The notes under the pieces are model-generated. The model did no database searches. It saw nothing but the letters and a program-made list of their open reading frames with translations, and was not told the origin of the DNA. From Streptomyces sp. NBC_00490 (lineage in GTDB: Bacteria > Actinomycetota > Actinomycetes > Streptomycetales > Streptomycetaceae), in the NCBI RefSeq assembly GCF_036013645.1, contig NZ_CP107869.1:8990001-9054000 (forward strand): DNA of 64,000 bases. Reading direction: 5' to 3'. This document shows, piece by piece, positions 1 through 8,528 of the stretch (within the stretch, counting starts at the first letter, position 1; each line of letters starts with the position of its first letter). Both the position numbers and the translations under genes were made by a program.

Positions 1-155
1 GCATGGACGACGGCAACGAGGGCGAGGTGGGTCCCGGCGACGTCTTCGTGGCGTCGGCGGGGCACGACGCCTGGGTGGTGGGCGACGAACAGTGCGTCGT
101 CTACGACTTCGCGGGCGGCATGGCCAAGGACTACGCCAAGAAGAGCGACGGCTGA
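1..155 (+). CDS. cupin domain protein, C-terminal fragment
   Basis: Only the last 50 or so residues are in the window; the gene enters from the left edge and stops with TGA at 153-155. The visible part has the cupin pattern of a turn with GEVGPGDVFV, then a histidine in AGHDAWVVGDE, then a strand ending CVVYDF, followed by a short helical tail. This fits the second half of a small single-domain cupin. The substrate cannot be told from the fragment. It converges with the gene ending at 175, with only about 20 bp between them. Confidence 0.7.
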   Translation, partial: MDDGNEGEVGPGDVFVASAGHDAWVVGDEQCVVYDFAGGMAKDYAKKSDG

Positions 156-174
156 CCGTCGCGACCTCCGCGGT

Positions 175-813
175 CTATCTCGCCGCGCTGTGCCCGGCGG
201 TGAGCGCGGCAGATGGGTCGAGGTCGCCGTAGACGTCGCGGTGACTGCCCAGCAGGCCCTCGAAGAGTGCCGGGAGGCGAGCGGCGACGGCGTACGCGCT
301 CTCCTTCACCGCCCAGGGGACCGGGCCCGAGCACTCCAGGACCCGGCGGGCCCGGCGGAGCAGCGGTTGCGGGCTGTCGGTGTGCAGGCGGCCGGCGTCG
401 CGCCCGAGCACTTCGGCGAAGGCGGCCTCGCAGGTGTCGCGGTCCTCGAACCAGTCGGCCCACAGCGAGTAGGTCACGGCGTCGGCCGCCTCGGGAGCCT
501 CCAGGCGCCGCCGGTAGCCGTCCCAGAGGACGCCGGACGGCAGCGGGCCGCCCGGGCCTCGGTCGGCGAAGCGGATCTCGCAGGTCACCCAGTAGTCGTC
601 GAGGAGGTCCAGCAGCCCGAACGCCAGCCCCAACTGCCCGGCCACGTCCAGACGTTCGTCGGTGAAGGCCCGTCCCGCCCAGGAGTGGGCGACCTCGTTG
701 GCGGTGAGCCGACTCTCGGGAGCGTTGCCGTCGGTCCACGCGTCGTCGCCGACCTGCGTGACGCCGGCCTCCGCCGGCCGGCGTCGGGCGTCCTGTCCGG
801 CCTGCGTGTCCAT
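175..813 (-). CDS. conserved hypothetical protein, third gene of MoxR/VWA operon
   Basis: A protein of 212 residues with no motif I recognise. It is soluble, without signal peptide or membrane segment, rich in acidic and aromatic residues (WADWFEDRD around residue 120) and probably helical. The ATG at 813 lies 17 bp after the VWA gene stop, so it is most likely the last gene of the MoxR-VWA operon. The reading frame stays open far upstream into the VWA gene, but that extension is an arginine-rich shadow, so the ATG at 813 was chosen. No clear ribosome binding site is visible, which leaves the start a little uncertain. Its place suggests a partner or client of the MoxR/VWA pair. Confidence 0.65.
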   Translation of the reverse strand: MDTQAGQDARRRPAEAGVTQVGDDAWTDGNAPESRLTANEVAHSWAGRAFTDERLDVAGQLGLAFGLLDLLDDYWVTCEIRFADRGPGGPLPSGVLWDGYRRRLEAPEAADAVTYSLWADWFEDRDTCEAAFAEVLGRDAGRLHTDSPQPLLRRARRVLECSGPVPWAVKESAYAVAARLPALFEGLLGSHRDVYGDLDPSAALTAGHSAAR

Positions 814-830
814 CCGCACGGTATGGCGGT

Positions 831-2183
831 TCAGATCGGCAGGAGCCGTCCCACCAGCATGCCCAGCTGCCGCGCGTTGCGGCACTCGTGCATCTCGACG
901 AGCTCGGCGTACTCCGGCGCTGCGGAGTCGCCGGTACCCCACTGCGCGTGCTGCTCGGGGTTCAACCAGTAGACGCGCCGGGCCCGTTCGGAGATCTGCC
1001 GGACGGCCGCGAGGTTGGGGTCGCTCATGTTCGTCCGGGCGTCCCCGAGGACGAACACGGTCGTGCGCGGGCCGACCGCGTCGCCGTAGCGCTCCGCGAA
1101 CTCGCCCAGCGCCATGCCGTAGTCGCTGCTGCCGTGGTAGCCCGTGAGCGCCGCCTCGGACTGGATCCGGGCGCCGAGTCCCGCCGCGTCGGCCGCGCCG
1201 CGCTCCAGCAGTCCCGTCACCTCGTCGATGCGGTTGACGAAGGCGAACACCCGCACCTTGCTGAACTGGTCGTGCAGGGCCTGCACCAGCAGCATCGTGA
1301 AGTCGGAGAAGCCGGAGACCGAGCCCGACACGTCGCACAGCAGCACCAGTTCGGGCCGCGCCGGGCGGCGCCTGCGCAGGACCGGCTTCATCGGCACCCC
1401 GCCGGTCGACAGCGAACCGCGCAGGGTACGCCGCAGATCGATCGTGCCCCGGGCGGCCCGCCGCCGACGGGCCGCCAGCCGTGTGGCCAGCTTCCGCGCC
1501 AGCGGCTGAACCGTCCTGCGCAGCTCGGCCAGTTGGGCCTTCCCGGCGAACAGGAAGTCGACCCGGTCGGCCGTGGGCCGCACCGCACGCCGGGCGATCT
1601 CGTCCCGATCGCGCCGCTCCGCCACCCGGCGCCGTGCCTCCGTCGCCACCAACGCGCGGAAGGACTCGATACGCCGCCGGATCTCGTCGTCGAGCAACCG
1701 GTCGGCGAACCCCGAACTCCCGCCCTGCGCACGGACATCGGCGCGGACCCGGGCGAGCAGCGTCTGCGGACGGACCCGTTCGAGGGCCTGGTACGACGAC
1801 CAGCCGTCCGAGGCGGGGGAGGAACCGTAGCCGCCGAAGCCGTCGACGGCCTCGATCGCCAACCGGGCCATCATGGCCTCGTCGTTGGCGGCGAGGGCGG
1901 CCGCCAGCCGGTCGCGCAGACCGTCGCGGCTCGGGGTGCCGGTCTCGGGCGCGCCGACGCCCCGCGGGAAGTAGAGGTCGAAGACCGGGTCGAACACCGG
2001 CCGTTGGGCCGTGCCGTGCAGCAGCGTCGCCGCCAGCCCCTCGCGCAGCAGCTCCCGGTCCGCGAGGCCGAGCGCCGCCATCGCCTCGGCGGCGTCCACC
2101 GTCTCACCGGTGCCGACACGGATGCCGTGGGCGCGCAGGGCGGCGACGAGCGACGTGAGCCGATCGGCGACCGGTGTGCTCAC
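831..2183 (-). CDS. VWA domain protein, CoxE-like partner of MoxR
   Basis: A protein of 450 residues. The N-terminal half is helical and arginine rich. The C-terminal half holds a von Willebrand A domain with the metal-ion site DVSGSVS near residue 280, which keeps the D-x-S-x-S pattern. MoxR ATPases act with VWA proteins of this kind as chaperone pairs that load metals or assemble complexes. The GTG start overlaps the stop of the upstream moxR by four bases (GTGA), so translation is probably coupled. There is no signal peptide, so it should be cytoplasmic. The target of the pair is unknown. Confidence 0.88.
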   Translation of the reverse strand: MSTPVADRLTSLVAALRAHGIRVGTGETVDAAEAMAALGLADRELLREGLAATLLHGTAQRPVFDPVFDLYFPRGVGAPETGTPSRDGLRDRLAAALAANDEAMMARLAIEAVDGFGGYGSSPASDGWSSYQALERVRPQTLLARVRADVRAQGGSSGFADRLLDDEIRRRIESFRALVATEARRRVAERRDRDEIARRAVRPTADRVDFLFAGKAQLAELRRTVQPLARKLATRLAARRRRAARGTIDLRRTLRGSLSTGGVPMKPVLRRRRPARPELVLLCDVSGSVSGFSDFTMLLVQALHDQFSKVRVFAFVNRIDEVTGLLERGAADAAGLGARIQSEAALTGYHGSSDYGMALGEFAERYGDAVGPRTTVFVLGDARTNMSDPNLAAVRQISERARRVYWLNPEQHAQWGTGDSAAPEYAELVEMHECRNARQLGMLVGRLLPI

Positions 2184-3037
2184 AGCGCGTCCAGATCAAG
2201 CTTCGCCGCCGCCTTGAGGACGTCGTCCTGATGCTTGAGGAGGACGCCCAGGGTGTCGCGTACGACGGTCTCGTCGAGCGTGTCCGCGCCGAGCGCGAGC
2301 AGAGTGTGCGCCCAGTCGATGGTCTCCGCGACCGACGGCATCTTGCGCAGGTCCATCGCCCGCAGCGCACCCACCACCCGGACCACCGACTCGGCCAGCG
2401 CCGCGTCGAGCCCCGGCACCTTCAGCCGTACGATCCGGCGCTCCAGCTCCTCCTCGGGGAAGCCGATGTGGAGGAACAGGCAGCGGCGGCGCAGCGCCTC
2501 GGACAGCTCGCGGCTCGCGTTGGAGGTGAGGACGACGAAGGGGCGGCGGGTGGCGGTGATCGTGCCCAGCTCCGGCACCGTGACCTGGAAGTCGCTGAGC
2601 ACCTCCAGGAGCAGGCCCTCGACCTCGACGTCCGCCTTGTCGGTCTCGTCGATCAGCAGGACCTTCGGGTCGTCGCCGCGGATCGCCGTCAGCAGCGGAC
2701 GGGTGAGGAGGAACTCCTCGCTGAAGATGTCCGTGCGCGTCTCGTCCCACGTCTCGTCGCGGCCCGCGCTGATCCGCAGCAGCTGCTTGGCGTGGTTCCA
2801 CTCGTACAGCGCCCGGGACTCGTCGACGCCCTCGTAGCACTGCAGCCGTATCAGCTGCGCCCCCGCCACCTGGGCGACGGCCTTGGCGAGCTCCGTCTTG
2901 CCGACCCCGGCGGGGCCCTCCACCAGGAGCGGCTTGCCGAGCCGGTCGGCCAGGAAGACGGTCGTGGCGACCGAGGGCGAGGCGAGATAGCCGGTCTCGG
3001 CGAGGCGCGCGGAGACGTCGTCGACGGAAGTGAACAA
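2180..3037 (-). CDS. MoxR-family AAA+ ATPase
   Basis: An ATPase of 285 residues. It has Walker A (GPAGVGKTEL) near residue 40, Walker B (VLLIDETDKAD) near residue 120, and sensor 1 plus arginine finger region (LTSNASRELSEALRRR), as in the MoxR branch. The start is taken as TTG at 3037, because a GGAGG sits seven bases before it and the protein then begins FTSVDDV, as is usual for the family. A longer frame reaches 3229 but has no ribosome site. It is the first gene of a three-gene operon with the VWA gene (overlap of four bases) and an unknown gene. Confidence 0.88.
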   Translation of the reverse strand: MFTSVDDVSARLAETGYLASPSVATTVFLADRLGKPLLVEGPAGVGKTELAKAVAQVAGAQLIRLQCYEGVDESRALYEWNHAKQLLRISAGRDETWDETRTDIFSEEFLLTRPLLTAIRGDDPKVLLIDETDKADVEVEGLLLEVLSDFQVTVPELGTITATRRPFVVLTSNASRELSEALRRRCLFLHIGFPEEELERRIVRLKVPGLDAALAESVVRVVGALRAMDLRKMPSVAETIDWAHTLLALGADTLDETVVRDTLGVLLKHQDDVLKAAAKLDLDAL

Positions 3038-3205
3038 CGGAGGGCCTCCAGGTCGGCGGCGTGAGCGTTCCAGGACAGTCCACCTATCTAAGCGCTTGTT
3101 CAGCGCCCGTGTCACCCCGGATCCGGGCCCGGCCCGGCTCTGCCGACGTGACGGTGTGCACATCGGCGTCGAGGCGCGAGGCCGGACCGCCGGCGACCGA
3201 CGACA

Positions 3206-3241
3206 GGTGAGGGGCGGCTGCCGAAGCAACCGCCCCTCACC
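3206..3241 (-). terminator. hairpin downstream of ABC permease gene
   Basis: A perfect 12-bp stem, GGTGAGGGGCGG (3206-3217) paired with 3230-3241, with a 12-base loop. It lies 16 bp after the stop of the permease gene at 3257 and is the likely end of the two-gene ABC operon. There is no clear run of T, which is common in high-GC terminators. Confidence 0.7.
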
Positions 3242-3256
3242 CCGTACGTCCCCTTC

Positions 3257-4570
3257 TCAGGCGGCCAGTCCCACCGCTTCCGTCGCCGGTGTGCGCAGCA
3301 CCTTGCGGGCCGTCACCAGACTCGTCCCCAGCGTCACCACCACCGCGACCGACACCACCGCGAGCCAGATCCCGAAGGCCTGACCCGGCAGCACCGAGTC
3401 GGTGCGCACCACGGTGAAGGGAACGATCCCCGCCAGCGCGGCGACCGTGCCGAAGAAGACTCCGGTGATGGTCAGGACCAGCGTCTCGGCCCCGACGACA
3501 CGGAGCACCTGGTTCGGCGTCGCCCCCGCCAGCCGCTGCTGTCCGAACTCCCGGCCGCGGTAAGTGGTCGCCGCGTAGAGCGAGTTGACCAGCATCACGC
3601 AGACGAAGACCACGATGATCCCGACTACCGTGAGGTTCAGCGTCTCCAGGTTCTTCGCGTCCACCGTCTTCACGAGCCCCGAGGCCTCGATGGCGTCGCT
3701 CTCCACCGCCTGCATGGTGAGCGTGGCCGTGGCCATCGCCGTGAACAGGATCAGCGACATCAGGACCCCGGCGAGGTGCCCGGCCCGCTCCCGCAGATTG
3801 CGCACGGCCAGCCAGCCCGCCGCACCCGACAGATGCAACCGGTCCAGGACGCCCTCGAGGAGCCGCGGTGCCAGCATGGCGAGCCCGACCGAGAGCAGGA
3901 TCGCCCCGTACGCCGGCGGCGCCATCAGCGCCTCGTCCGTGCCGGAGAAGGCGAAGGTGGAGGTGGCCGACAGGGCGCCCATCACGAGAGCGGCGCAGGT
4001 GAAGAACTTCCGAGCCCGGCCGCTTTGCCGGCGCTGTCCGCGCGTCACCCGGCGTACCGCGAGGAACGCGGCGCCCGCGGCGGCGAGCATCGTGACGGCG
4101 ACTCCCGACATCAACGCGATCGGGCCGAAGGCGTGGTCGACCGAGGCCGCCACCTGGCCGTTGTCCTGAAACATGTCCAACAGCGCCTGTCCGCCCAGCA
4201 TCGCCGGGCCGATGGCCAGCACGGCACCCACCAGGGCGACGGCCACCGCCTCACCGACCACCATCCGCTTGATCTGCGCCGGCGTCGCTCCCGAGCAGCG
4301 CAGCAGCTCCAGTTCGGCGGCCCGCTGGCGCACGTTGACCGTGAGCGTGGAGGCCACCGCGAAGAACACCAGCAGGGAGCCGTAGCCCCCGACCACGCTC
4401 GCCGCGGTCGTCAGCGTCTGCGAACTCACCGAGTCGACGCCGCTGCCCGCCGCCGTGTCGTGCATCGAGTTGAACGTCATGATGACCGCCGCGCCCAGGA
4501 AGGCGGACAGCAGCGTCGCGAGGAACCGTCCGGGGCGCTGCCGGATCGACCGCATGGCCAGTACGAACAT
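3257..4570 (-). CDS. ABC transporter permease, FtsX/MacB type
   Basis: A membrane protein of 437 residues made of two similar halves. Each has one N-terminal membrane helix or a group of helices and a conserved stretch ([27 protein letters not shown] near residue 80, and [24 protein letters not shown] near residue 345). These are the FtsX-like segments of MacB-type permeases. It has about eight membrane helices, without a large extracellular domain. It starts three bases after the stop of the ATPase gene, so the two form one exporter. In Actinobacteria such pairs export peptides, lipids or drugs; nothing here names the substrate. Confidence 0.88.
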   Translation of the reverse strand: MFVLAMRSIRQRPGRFLATLLSAFLGAAVIMTFNSMHDTAAGSGVDSVSSQTLTTAASVVGGYGSLLVFFAVASTLTVNVRQRAAELELLRCSGATPAQIKRMVVGEAVAVALVGAVLAIGPAMLGGQALLDMFQDNGQVAASVDHAFGPIALMSGVAVTMLAAAGAAFLAVRRVTRGQRRQSGRARKFFTCAALVMGALSATSTFAFSGTDEALMAPPAYGAILLSVGLAMLAPRLLEGVLDRLHLSGAAGWLAVRNLRERAGHLAGVLMSLILFTAMATATLTMQAVESDAIEASGLVKTVDAKNLETLNLTVVGIIVVFVCVMLVNSLYAATTYRGREFGQQRLAGATPNQVLRVVGAETLVLTITGVFFGTVAALAGIVPFTVVRTDSVLPGQAFGIWLAVVSVAVVVTLGTSLVTARKVLRTPATEAVGLAA

Positions 4571-4573
4571 CGT

Positions 4574-5359
4574 TCACACCCCCGCCGTCATGTCGTCGCC
4601 CAGGTGCGCGAGGCGCTCGGCCACCGCGTCCGCGGTGGGCGCCGTCAGCCCGCCCGCGAGCCGCCCGTCGGCGAGGAACAGCACCGAGTCGGCGTACGAG
4701 GCGGCGACCGGGTCGTGCGTCACCATCACCACGGTCCGCCCGTGCACCCGCACCGCCTCCTGGAGCAGCCGCAGCACATCCCACGCGCTGCGCGTGTCCA
4801 GGGCACCCGTCGGCTCGTCCGCGAAGATCACCCGCGGCTCGGCGACCAGCGCCCGGGCGATCGCGACCCGCTGCCGCTGACCGCCGGACAACTGGTCGGG
4901 ACGGTGCCCGAGCCGGTCGCCGAGGCCGACCTGCGTCAGGATCTCCCGGGCCCGCTTCCGGTCGACGCGCTGTCCGGCCAGCTTGAGCGGCAGCACCGTG
5001 TTCTGCGCGACGGTCAGCGTCTCCAGCAGGTTGTACTGCTGGAAGACGAACCCGATCCGGCCCCGCCGGAACTTCGTCAGCTCCGCCTCGCCACCGCCCG
5101 TCAGCTCGGTGCCGTCCACGACGACGATGCCGCTGTCGGGCCGGTCCAGCCCCGCCGCGCACTGCAACAGCGTCGACTTGCCGGAACCCGACGGACCCAT
5201 CACCGCGGTGAAGGTGCCCCGGCCCAGGCTGAGCGTGACGCCGTCCAGAGCGGTGACCGCGCTGTCGTCGCTGCCGTAGGTCTTGGTGACCTTGACCAGC
5301 CGCAGCGCCTCGGCGGCGGGTCCCGTGTCGTGCGTACGTCGCGAGCCTGTGCGAAGCAT
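4574..5359 (-). CDS. ABC transporter ATP-binding protein, MacB/LolD type
   Basis: An ATPase of 261 residues with Walker A (GPSGSGKST), Q-loop (FVFQQYNLL), signature ([15 protein letters not shown]), Walker B ([12 protein letters not shown]) and H-loop (VTHDP), all in the usual order for the LolD/MacB class. The ATG at 5359 is preferred because it follows a GAGGGGTGAAG stretch; the open frame continues upstream to 5563 without a better start. The permease gene follows after three bases. No regulator is next to it. Confidence 0.9.
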   Translation of the reverse strand: MLRTGSRRTHDTGPAAEALRLVKVTKTYGSDDSAVTALDGVTLSLGRGTFTAVMGPSGSGKSTLLQCAAGLDRPDSGIVVVDGTELTGGGEAELTKFRRGRIGFVFQQYNLLETLTVAQNTVLPLKLAGQRVDRKRAREILTQVGLGDRLGHRPDQLSGGQRQRVAIARALVAEPRVIFADEPTGALDTRSAWDVLRLLQEAVRVHGRTVVMVTHDPVAASYADSVLFLADGRLAGGLTAPTADAVAERLAHLGDDMTAGV

Positions 5360-5526
5360 CGTCTTCACCCCTCGGTCCGGCACTCCGTGTGCCCTGACAG
5401 AGAAATTACGGAGATGTCGCGGGGACCACATTGGGTCCAGAACCCGTATCGGGGGGTGTACCCAGCGACACCCCGTACGGGTCACCCCAGCGAGCCGACC
5501 CCCTGGCCCGCCGGTGCAATGGAGTC

Positions 5527-6243
5527 GTGACCGCGCCCCCGGACGACTGCCAGCGCGCAACAAGGGGGTCCCCCCGGCTCGAGCGAAGCCGAGAGCTGGG
5601 GGAGGATCTGCGGCGAGTATCTGAGCACCGCCGGCAGATCCTCCTCGACGCGGTCGTCCAGCACCTGGAGCTCACCGCGGTCTCGGTACTCATCGGCCTG
5701 GTCATCGCCCTGCCGCTCGCCGTGCTGGCGCGCCGTTGGGGCTGGGCGGCCGGTCCCGTCCTCGCCGCCACGACGATCCTCTGCACGATCCCGTCCCTGG
5801 CGATGTTCTCCCTGCTCCTGCCCGTGTACGGACTCTCGGCCGGCCTGGTCGTGGCCGGTCTCGTGCTCGACTCGCTCACCCTGCTCGTACGGAACATCCT
5901 CGCCGGGCTGCGGGCCGTCCCCGAGGAGACCCGGCAGGCCGCCCGCGGCATGGGCTACGGCCCGGTCCGCCTCCTCCTCACCGTCGAACTGCCGCTCGCC
6001 CTGCCCGCCGCGATGGCCGGTCTGCGCATCGCCGTGGTCTCCGCGGTGTCGCTGGTGACGGTGGGCGCGATCGTGGGCTTCGGCGGACTCGGGAACCTCA
6101 TCTACGCGGGCATGAACACCTACTTCAAGGCACAGGTCCTCACCGCCTCCGTCCTGTGCGTCGTGATCGCCGTCGCGGCCGACGTGCTGCTCCTGGGCGT
6201 GCAGCGGCTGATCACCCCGTGGACGAGGGCGGCCCGCGCATGA
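5527..6243 (+). CDS. osmoprotectant ABC transporter permease (first of two)
   Basis: An inner-membrane permease of about 238 residues, with about five membrane helices and the coupling EAA loop (AARGMGYGPVRLLLTVELPLALPAAMAG) and GFGGLGNLIYAG, as in OpuBB/ProW-type betaine or choline permeases. The GTG at 5527 is a tentative start. A small palindromic repeat (5564-5604) lies inside the first 30 codons, so the N terminus RATRGSPRLERSRELGEDL is encoded by repeat DNA and differs from the family. After it, another frame reads GEYLST just before RRQILL, which suggests a lost base near 5629. The stop overlaps the next gene by ATGA. Confidence 0.7.
   Translation: MTAPPDDCQRATRGSPRLERSRELGEDLRRVSEHRRQILLDAVVQHLELTAVSVLIGLVIALPLAVLARRWGWAAGPVLAATTILCTIPSLAMFSLLLPVYGLSAGLVVAGLVLDSLTLLVRNILAGLRAVPEETRQAARGMGYGPVRLLLTVELPLALPAAMAGLRIAVVSAVSLVTVGAIVGFGGLGNLIYAGMNTYFKAQVLTASVLCVVIAVAADVLLLGVQRLITPWTRAARA
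5564..5604 (+). repeat. small palindromic repeat in permease 5' region
   Basis: A 41-bp element that starts GGGGGTCCCCCC and ends GCTGGGGGAG, with an inner inverted repeat GGCTCGAGCGAAGCC. I know this kind of element as a common dispersed repeat of Streptomyces intergenic DNA, from memory and not from a search. A related one interrupts the ATPase gene at 10709-10748. Here it lies within, or at the very start of, the permease reading frame. Confidence 0.65.
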
Positions 6244-6910
6244 CCACCCTGACCGACGCCTGGGACTGGCTCACCGACTCCGCCCACTGGGAGGGCGCCG
6301 ACGGCATCTGGCACCGGCTGCCGCAACACCTCGTCCTCACCGTCGTCTGCCTGGTCATCAGCTGTCTGATCGCCCTCCCGGTGGCCCTCGTCCTCGGCCA
6401 CCTCGGCAAGGGCGGCGCCCTGGCGGTCAACATCTCCAACATCGGCCGCGCGGTCCCCACGTTCGCCGTGCTGGTCCTTCTGCTGCTGACCCCCGTCGGG
6501 GACTGGGGGAGGGCCCGACGGTCGTCGCCCTGGTGCTGTTCGCCCTCCCACCCCTGCTCACCAACGCGTACGTCGGCATGCGCGAGGTGGACCGCGGCGT
6601 CGTCCGGGCGGCCCGCGGGATGGGCATGACGGGGCGGCAGATGCTGTTGCGGGTCGAACTGCCCCTGGCGCTCCCCATGGTGCTGACCGGCGTACGCATC
6701 GCCGCCGTCCAGCTCGTCGCGACGGCCACGATCGCCGCGCTGGCGGGCGGGGGAGGGCTGGGCCGGATCATCACGGCGGGCTTCAACCTGGCCAGTACGC
6801 CGCAGGTGGTGGCCGGAGCGGTACTCGTCGCGGGGTTCGCGCTGATCGTGGAGGGCGTCTTCGAGATCGTCGAGCGGCTGGCGCCCCGCTGGGCGAGGGG
6901 GACGCGATGA
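6240..6910 (+). pseudogene. osmoprotectant ABC transporter permease (second), frameshifted
   Basis: The first part (6240 to about 6509) encodes 90 residues of an OpuB-type permease ending LLLLTPVGDWG. The frame then changes, and from about 6509 to the stop at 6910 another frame encodes EGPTVVALVLFALPPLLTNAYVGMREVDRG and the EAA loop through to the C terminus. The two parts join without gap if one G is added to the run TGGGGGAG at 6504-6511. So it is a single-base deletion in a homopolymer, either a real mutation or a sequencing error. It overlaps the genes on both sides by ATGA, which shows it was once an intact operon member. Confidence 0.75.
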
Positions 6911-7842
6911 GGCGACGCGCGGCGACGGCCCTCGTCCTCCTGCTGACCGGCTGCTCCACGGGCCCCTCCCTGGAGAACCAGAGCGCGGTCACCGCCGCTC
7001 CCGGCGACAGCCACCAACTGACGGTGGGATCCGCCGGGTTCACCGAGAGCGACCTGCTCGCCCAGATGTACGCGCTGCTGCTGGAGCAGGCCGGGTACAG
7101 GACGTCGCTGCTCACCGTCGCCAACCGCGAACTGTACGAACCGGCCCTGGAATCCGGCCAGATCGACGTCGTGCCCGAGTACGCGGCCACCTTCGCCGAC
7201 TGGCTCAACGCCAAGACCAACGGCGCCGACGCGGCCCCGGTCGGCTCACCCGACCTCGACGCCACGATGACGGCCCTGCGCCGACTGGCCGCGCCGCGCG
7301 GACTGACAGTCCTGGACGCGGGCAGGGCCGTCGACCAGAACGCCTTCGCCGTGAGCGCCTCCTACGCCCGGCAGCACGACCTGAAGACCCTGAGCGACCT
7401 CAGCCGCTCGAGCCTGAAGGTCCGGCTCGCCGCCGGTGACGAGTGTGTCCAACGGCCCTACTGCGAACCGGGGTTGAAGAAGACCTACGGCATCGACGTC
7501 ACCGGCGTCGACCCCAAGGGCGTCGGCACCACCCAGGCCAAGAAGGCCGTGCAGAGCGGCCAGGACCAGATGGTGCTGACCACCACGACCGACGCCACCC
7601 TCACGGACTTCGGCCTGGTCCTCCTCGCCGACGACAAACACCTCCAGAACGCCGACTACGTCGTCCCCGTCGTCAACCGCTCCCGCGCCGGCAGCGACGG
7701 GGTCACCAAAGCGCTCGGCAAGCTGAACGACGTCCTGACGACGGCCGACCTGGCTTCCATGAACCAACAGGTCGACAGCTGGCGGCGGTTGGCGAAGGAC
7801 GTGGCGCGGAGCTACCTGGAGGACAAGGGGCTGCTGACGTGA
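6907..7842 (+). CDS. glycine betaine/choline-type substrate-binding lipoprotein
   Basis: A 311-residue OpuC/ProX-like binding protein. It has a short lipoprotein signal with lipobox LLTGC at about residues 12-16, then LTVGSAGFTESDLLAQMYALLLEQAGY, the usual opening of the family, and VVPEYAATFADWLN with the acidic PEY motif. The C terminus (ADLASMNQQVDSWRRLAKDVARSYLEDKGLL) is also typical. It would capture betaine, choline, carnitine or similar compounds outside the membrane. It is the last gene of the permease-permease-binding protein operon and overlaps the frameshifted permease by four bases. Confidence 0.88.
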   Translation: MRRRAATALVLLLTGCSTGPSLENQSAVTAAPGDSHQLTVGSAGFTESDLLAQMYALLLEQAGYRTSLLTVANRELYEPALESGQIDVVPEYAATFADWLNAKTNGADAAPVGSPDLDATMTALRRLAAPRGLTVLDAGRAVDQNAFAVSASYARQHDLKTLSDLSRSSLKVRLAAGDECVQRPYCEPGLKKTYGIDVTGVDPKGVGTTQAKKAVQSGQDQMVLTTTTDATLTDFGLVLLADDKHLQNADYVVPVVNRSRAGSDGVTKALGKLNDVLTTADLASMNQQVDSWRRLAKDVARSYLEDKGLLT

Positions 7843-7872
7843 GATGTCAGTGGGGCGCCGTACATTGCGCGC

Positions 7873-8445
7873 ATGGGTGTCTATCTGGTGAGTGTCGACG
7901 CACAGGACTGGCGCGGTGACCACGAGGGCGGCTACGGCGAGATCGCCTCGGGGCTCGACGAGGAGTTGAGCAGGCGCGGTCTGCCGCCGTACCCGTCCGT
8001 TCCGCGGGAGAGCCGCGCCCTCGAGTTCGGGGAGAAGCTGAGCCCTTCCATGGACGGCTTCGTCGAGCTGTGCCGTGCGCATCTGACGCGCGACGAGGAG
8101 GAGACGCTCTGCGGCTGGTCGGTCCTGGTGCCGGTCTCCCTGGACGAGGAGATACCGCTGCCGGTCGGCTCCGCCTACACCGACACGACCGTGGTCGCGG
8201 GAGCACCCCAGGTGCTCGCCCTCGCCCAACGGCTGGCGTCGGCGATCGGACTGCCTCCCATGCTGCCCGTCATGAGCGGCAATCTCAGCCTGACCTCCTG
8301 GTTCCTGGACGGATCGGCGAAGGAGACGGTGGCCGCCCGCCCCGGACCGTGGGGTCAGGACCTGGACGCCTCCTTCTACGTGGCGCTGTACCTGCGCGCC
8401 GCCCAGCACTCCCTGCGCCGCGGCTGCCCGATCGTCTACAGCTGA
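7873..8445 (+). CDS. conserved hypothetical protein
   Basis: A soluble protein of 190 residues beginning MGVYLVSVDAQDW. I do not recognise the family. It has no signal peptide, no membrane helix and no obvious catalytic motif; it is acidic in the first half and ends RRGCPIVYS. There is no Shine-Dalgarno site before the ATG. Instead TACATT (7861-7866) lies six bases upstream, which would fit a -10 box of a leaderless transcript. It starts 30 bp after the binding-protein gene but may be independent of it. Confidence 0.7.
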   Translation: MGVYLVSVDAQDWRGDHEGGYGEIASGLDEELSRRGLPPYPSVPRESRALEFGEKLSPSMDGFVELCRAHLTRDEEETLCGWSVLVPVSLDEEIPLPVGSAYTDTTVVAGAPQVLALAQRLASAIGLPPMLPVMSGNLSLTSWFLDGSAKETVAARPGPWGQDLDASFYVALYLRAAQHSLRRGCPIVYS

Positions 8446-8528
8446 CGTGACGGCTCCGTGACGACGGTGACCGTACTGGTGCGGTGGGGAGGCTTCCCGG
8501 GGCCCGGCCGCGCGGGTACACCCGGTTC

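Noticed and set aside
888..2231. Long plus-strand frame opposite the VWA gene, and similar ones at 3776-5530, 15537-17417 and 19389-21404
   Set aside because: All lie opposite clear genes, follow their third-position bias and have shadow-like composition.
6498..6515. Programmed frameshift in the permease
   Set aside because: The place lacks a slippery heptamer followed by a clear stimulating structure, and homologous permeases are made from one frame. A simple deletion or sequencing error is more likely.
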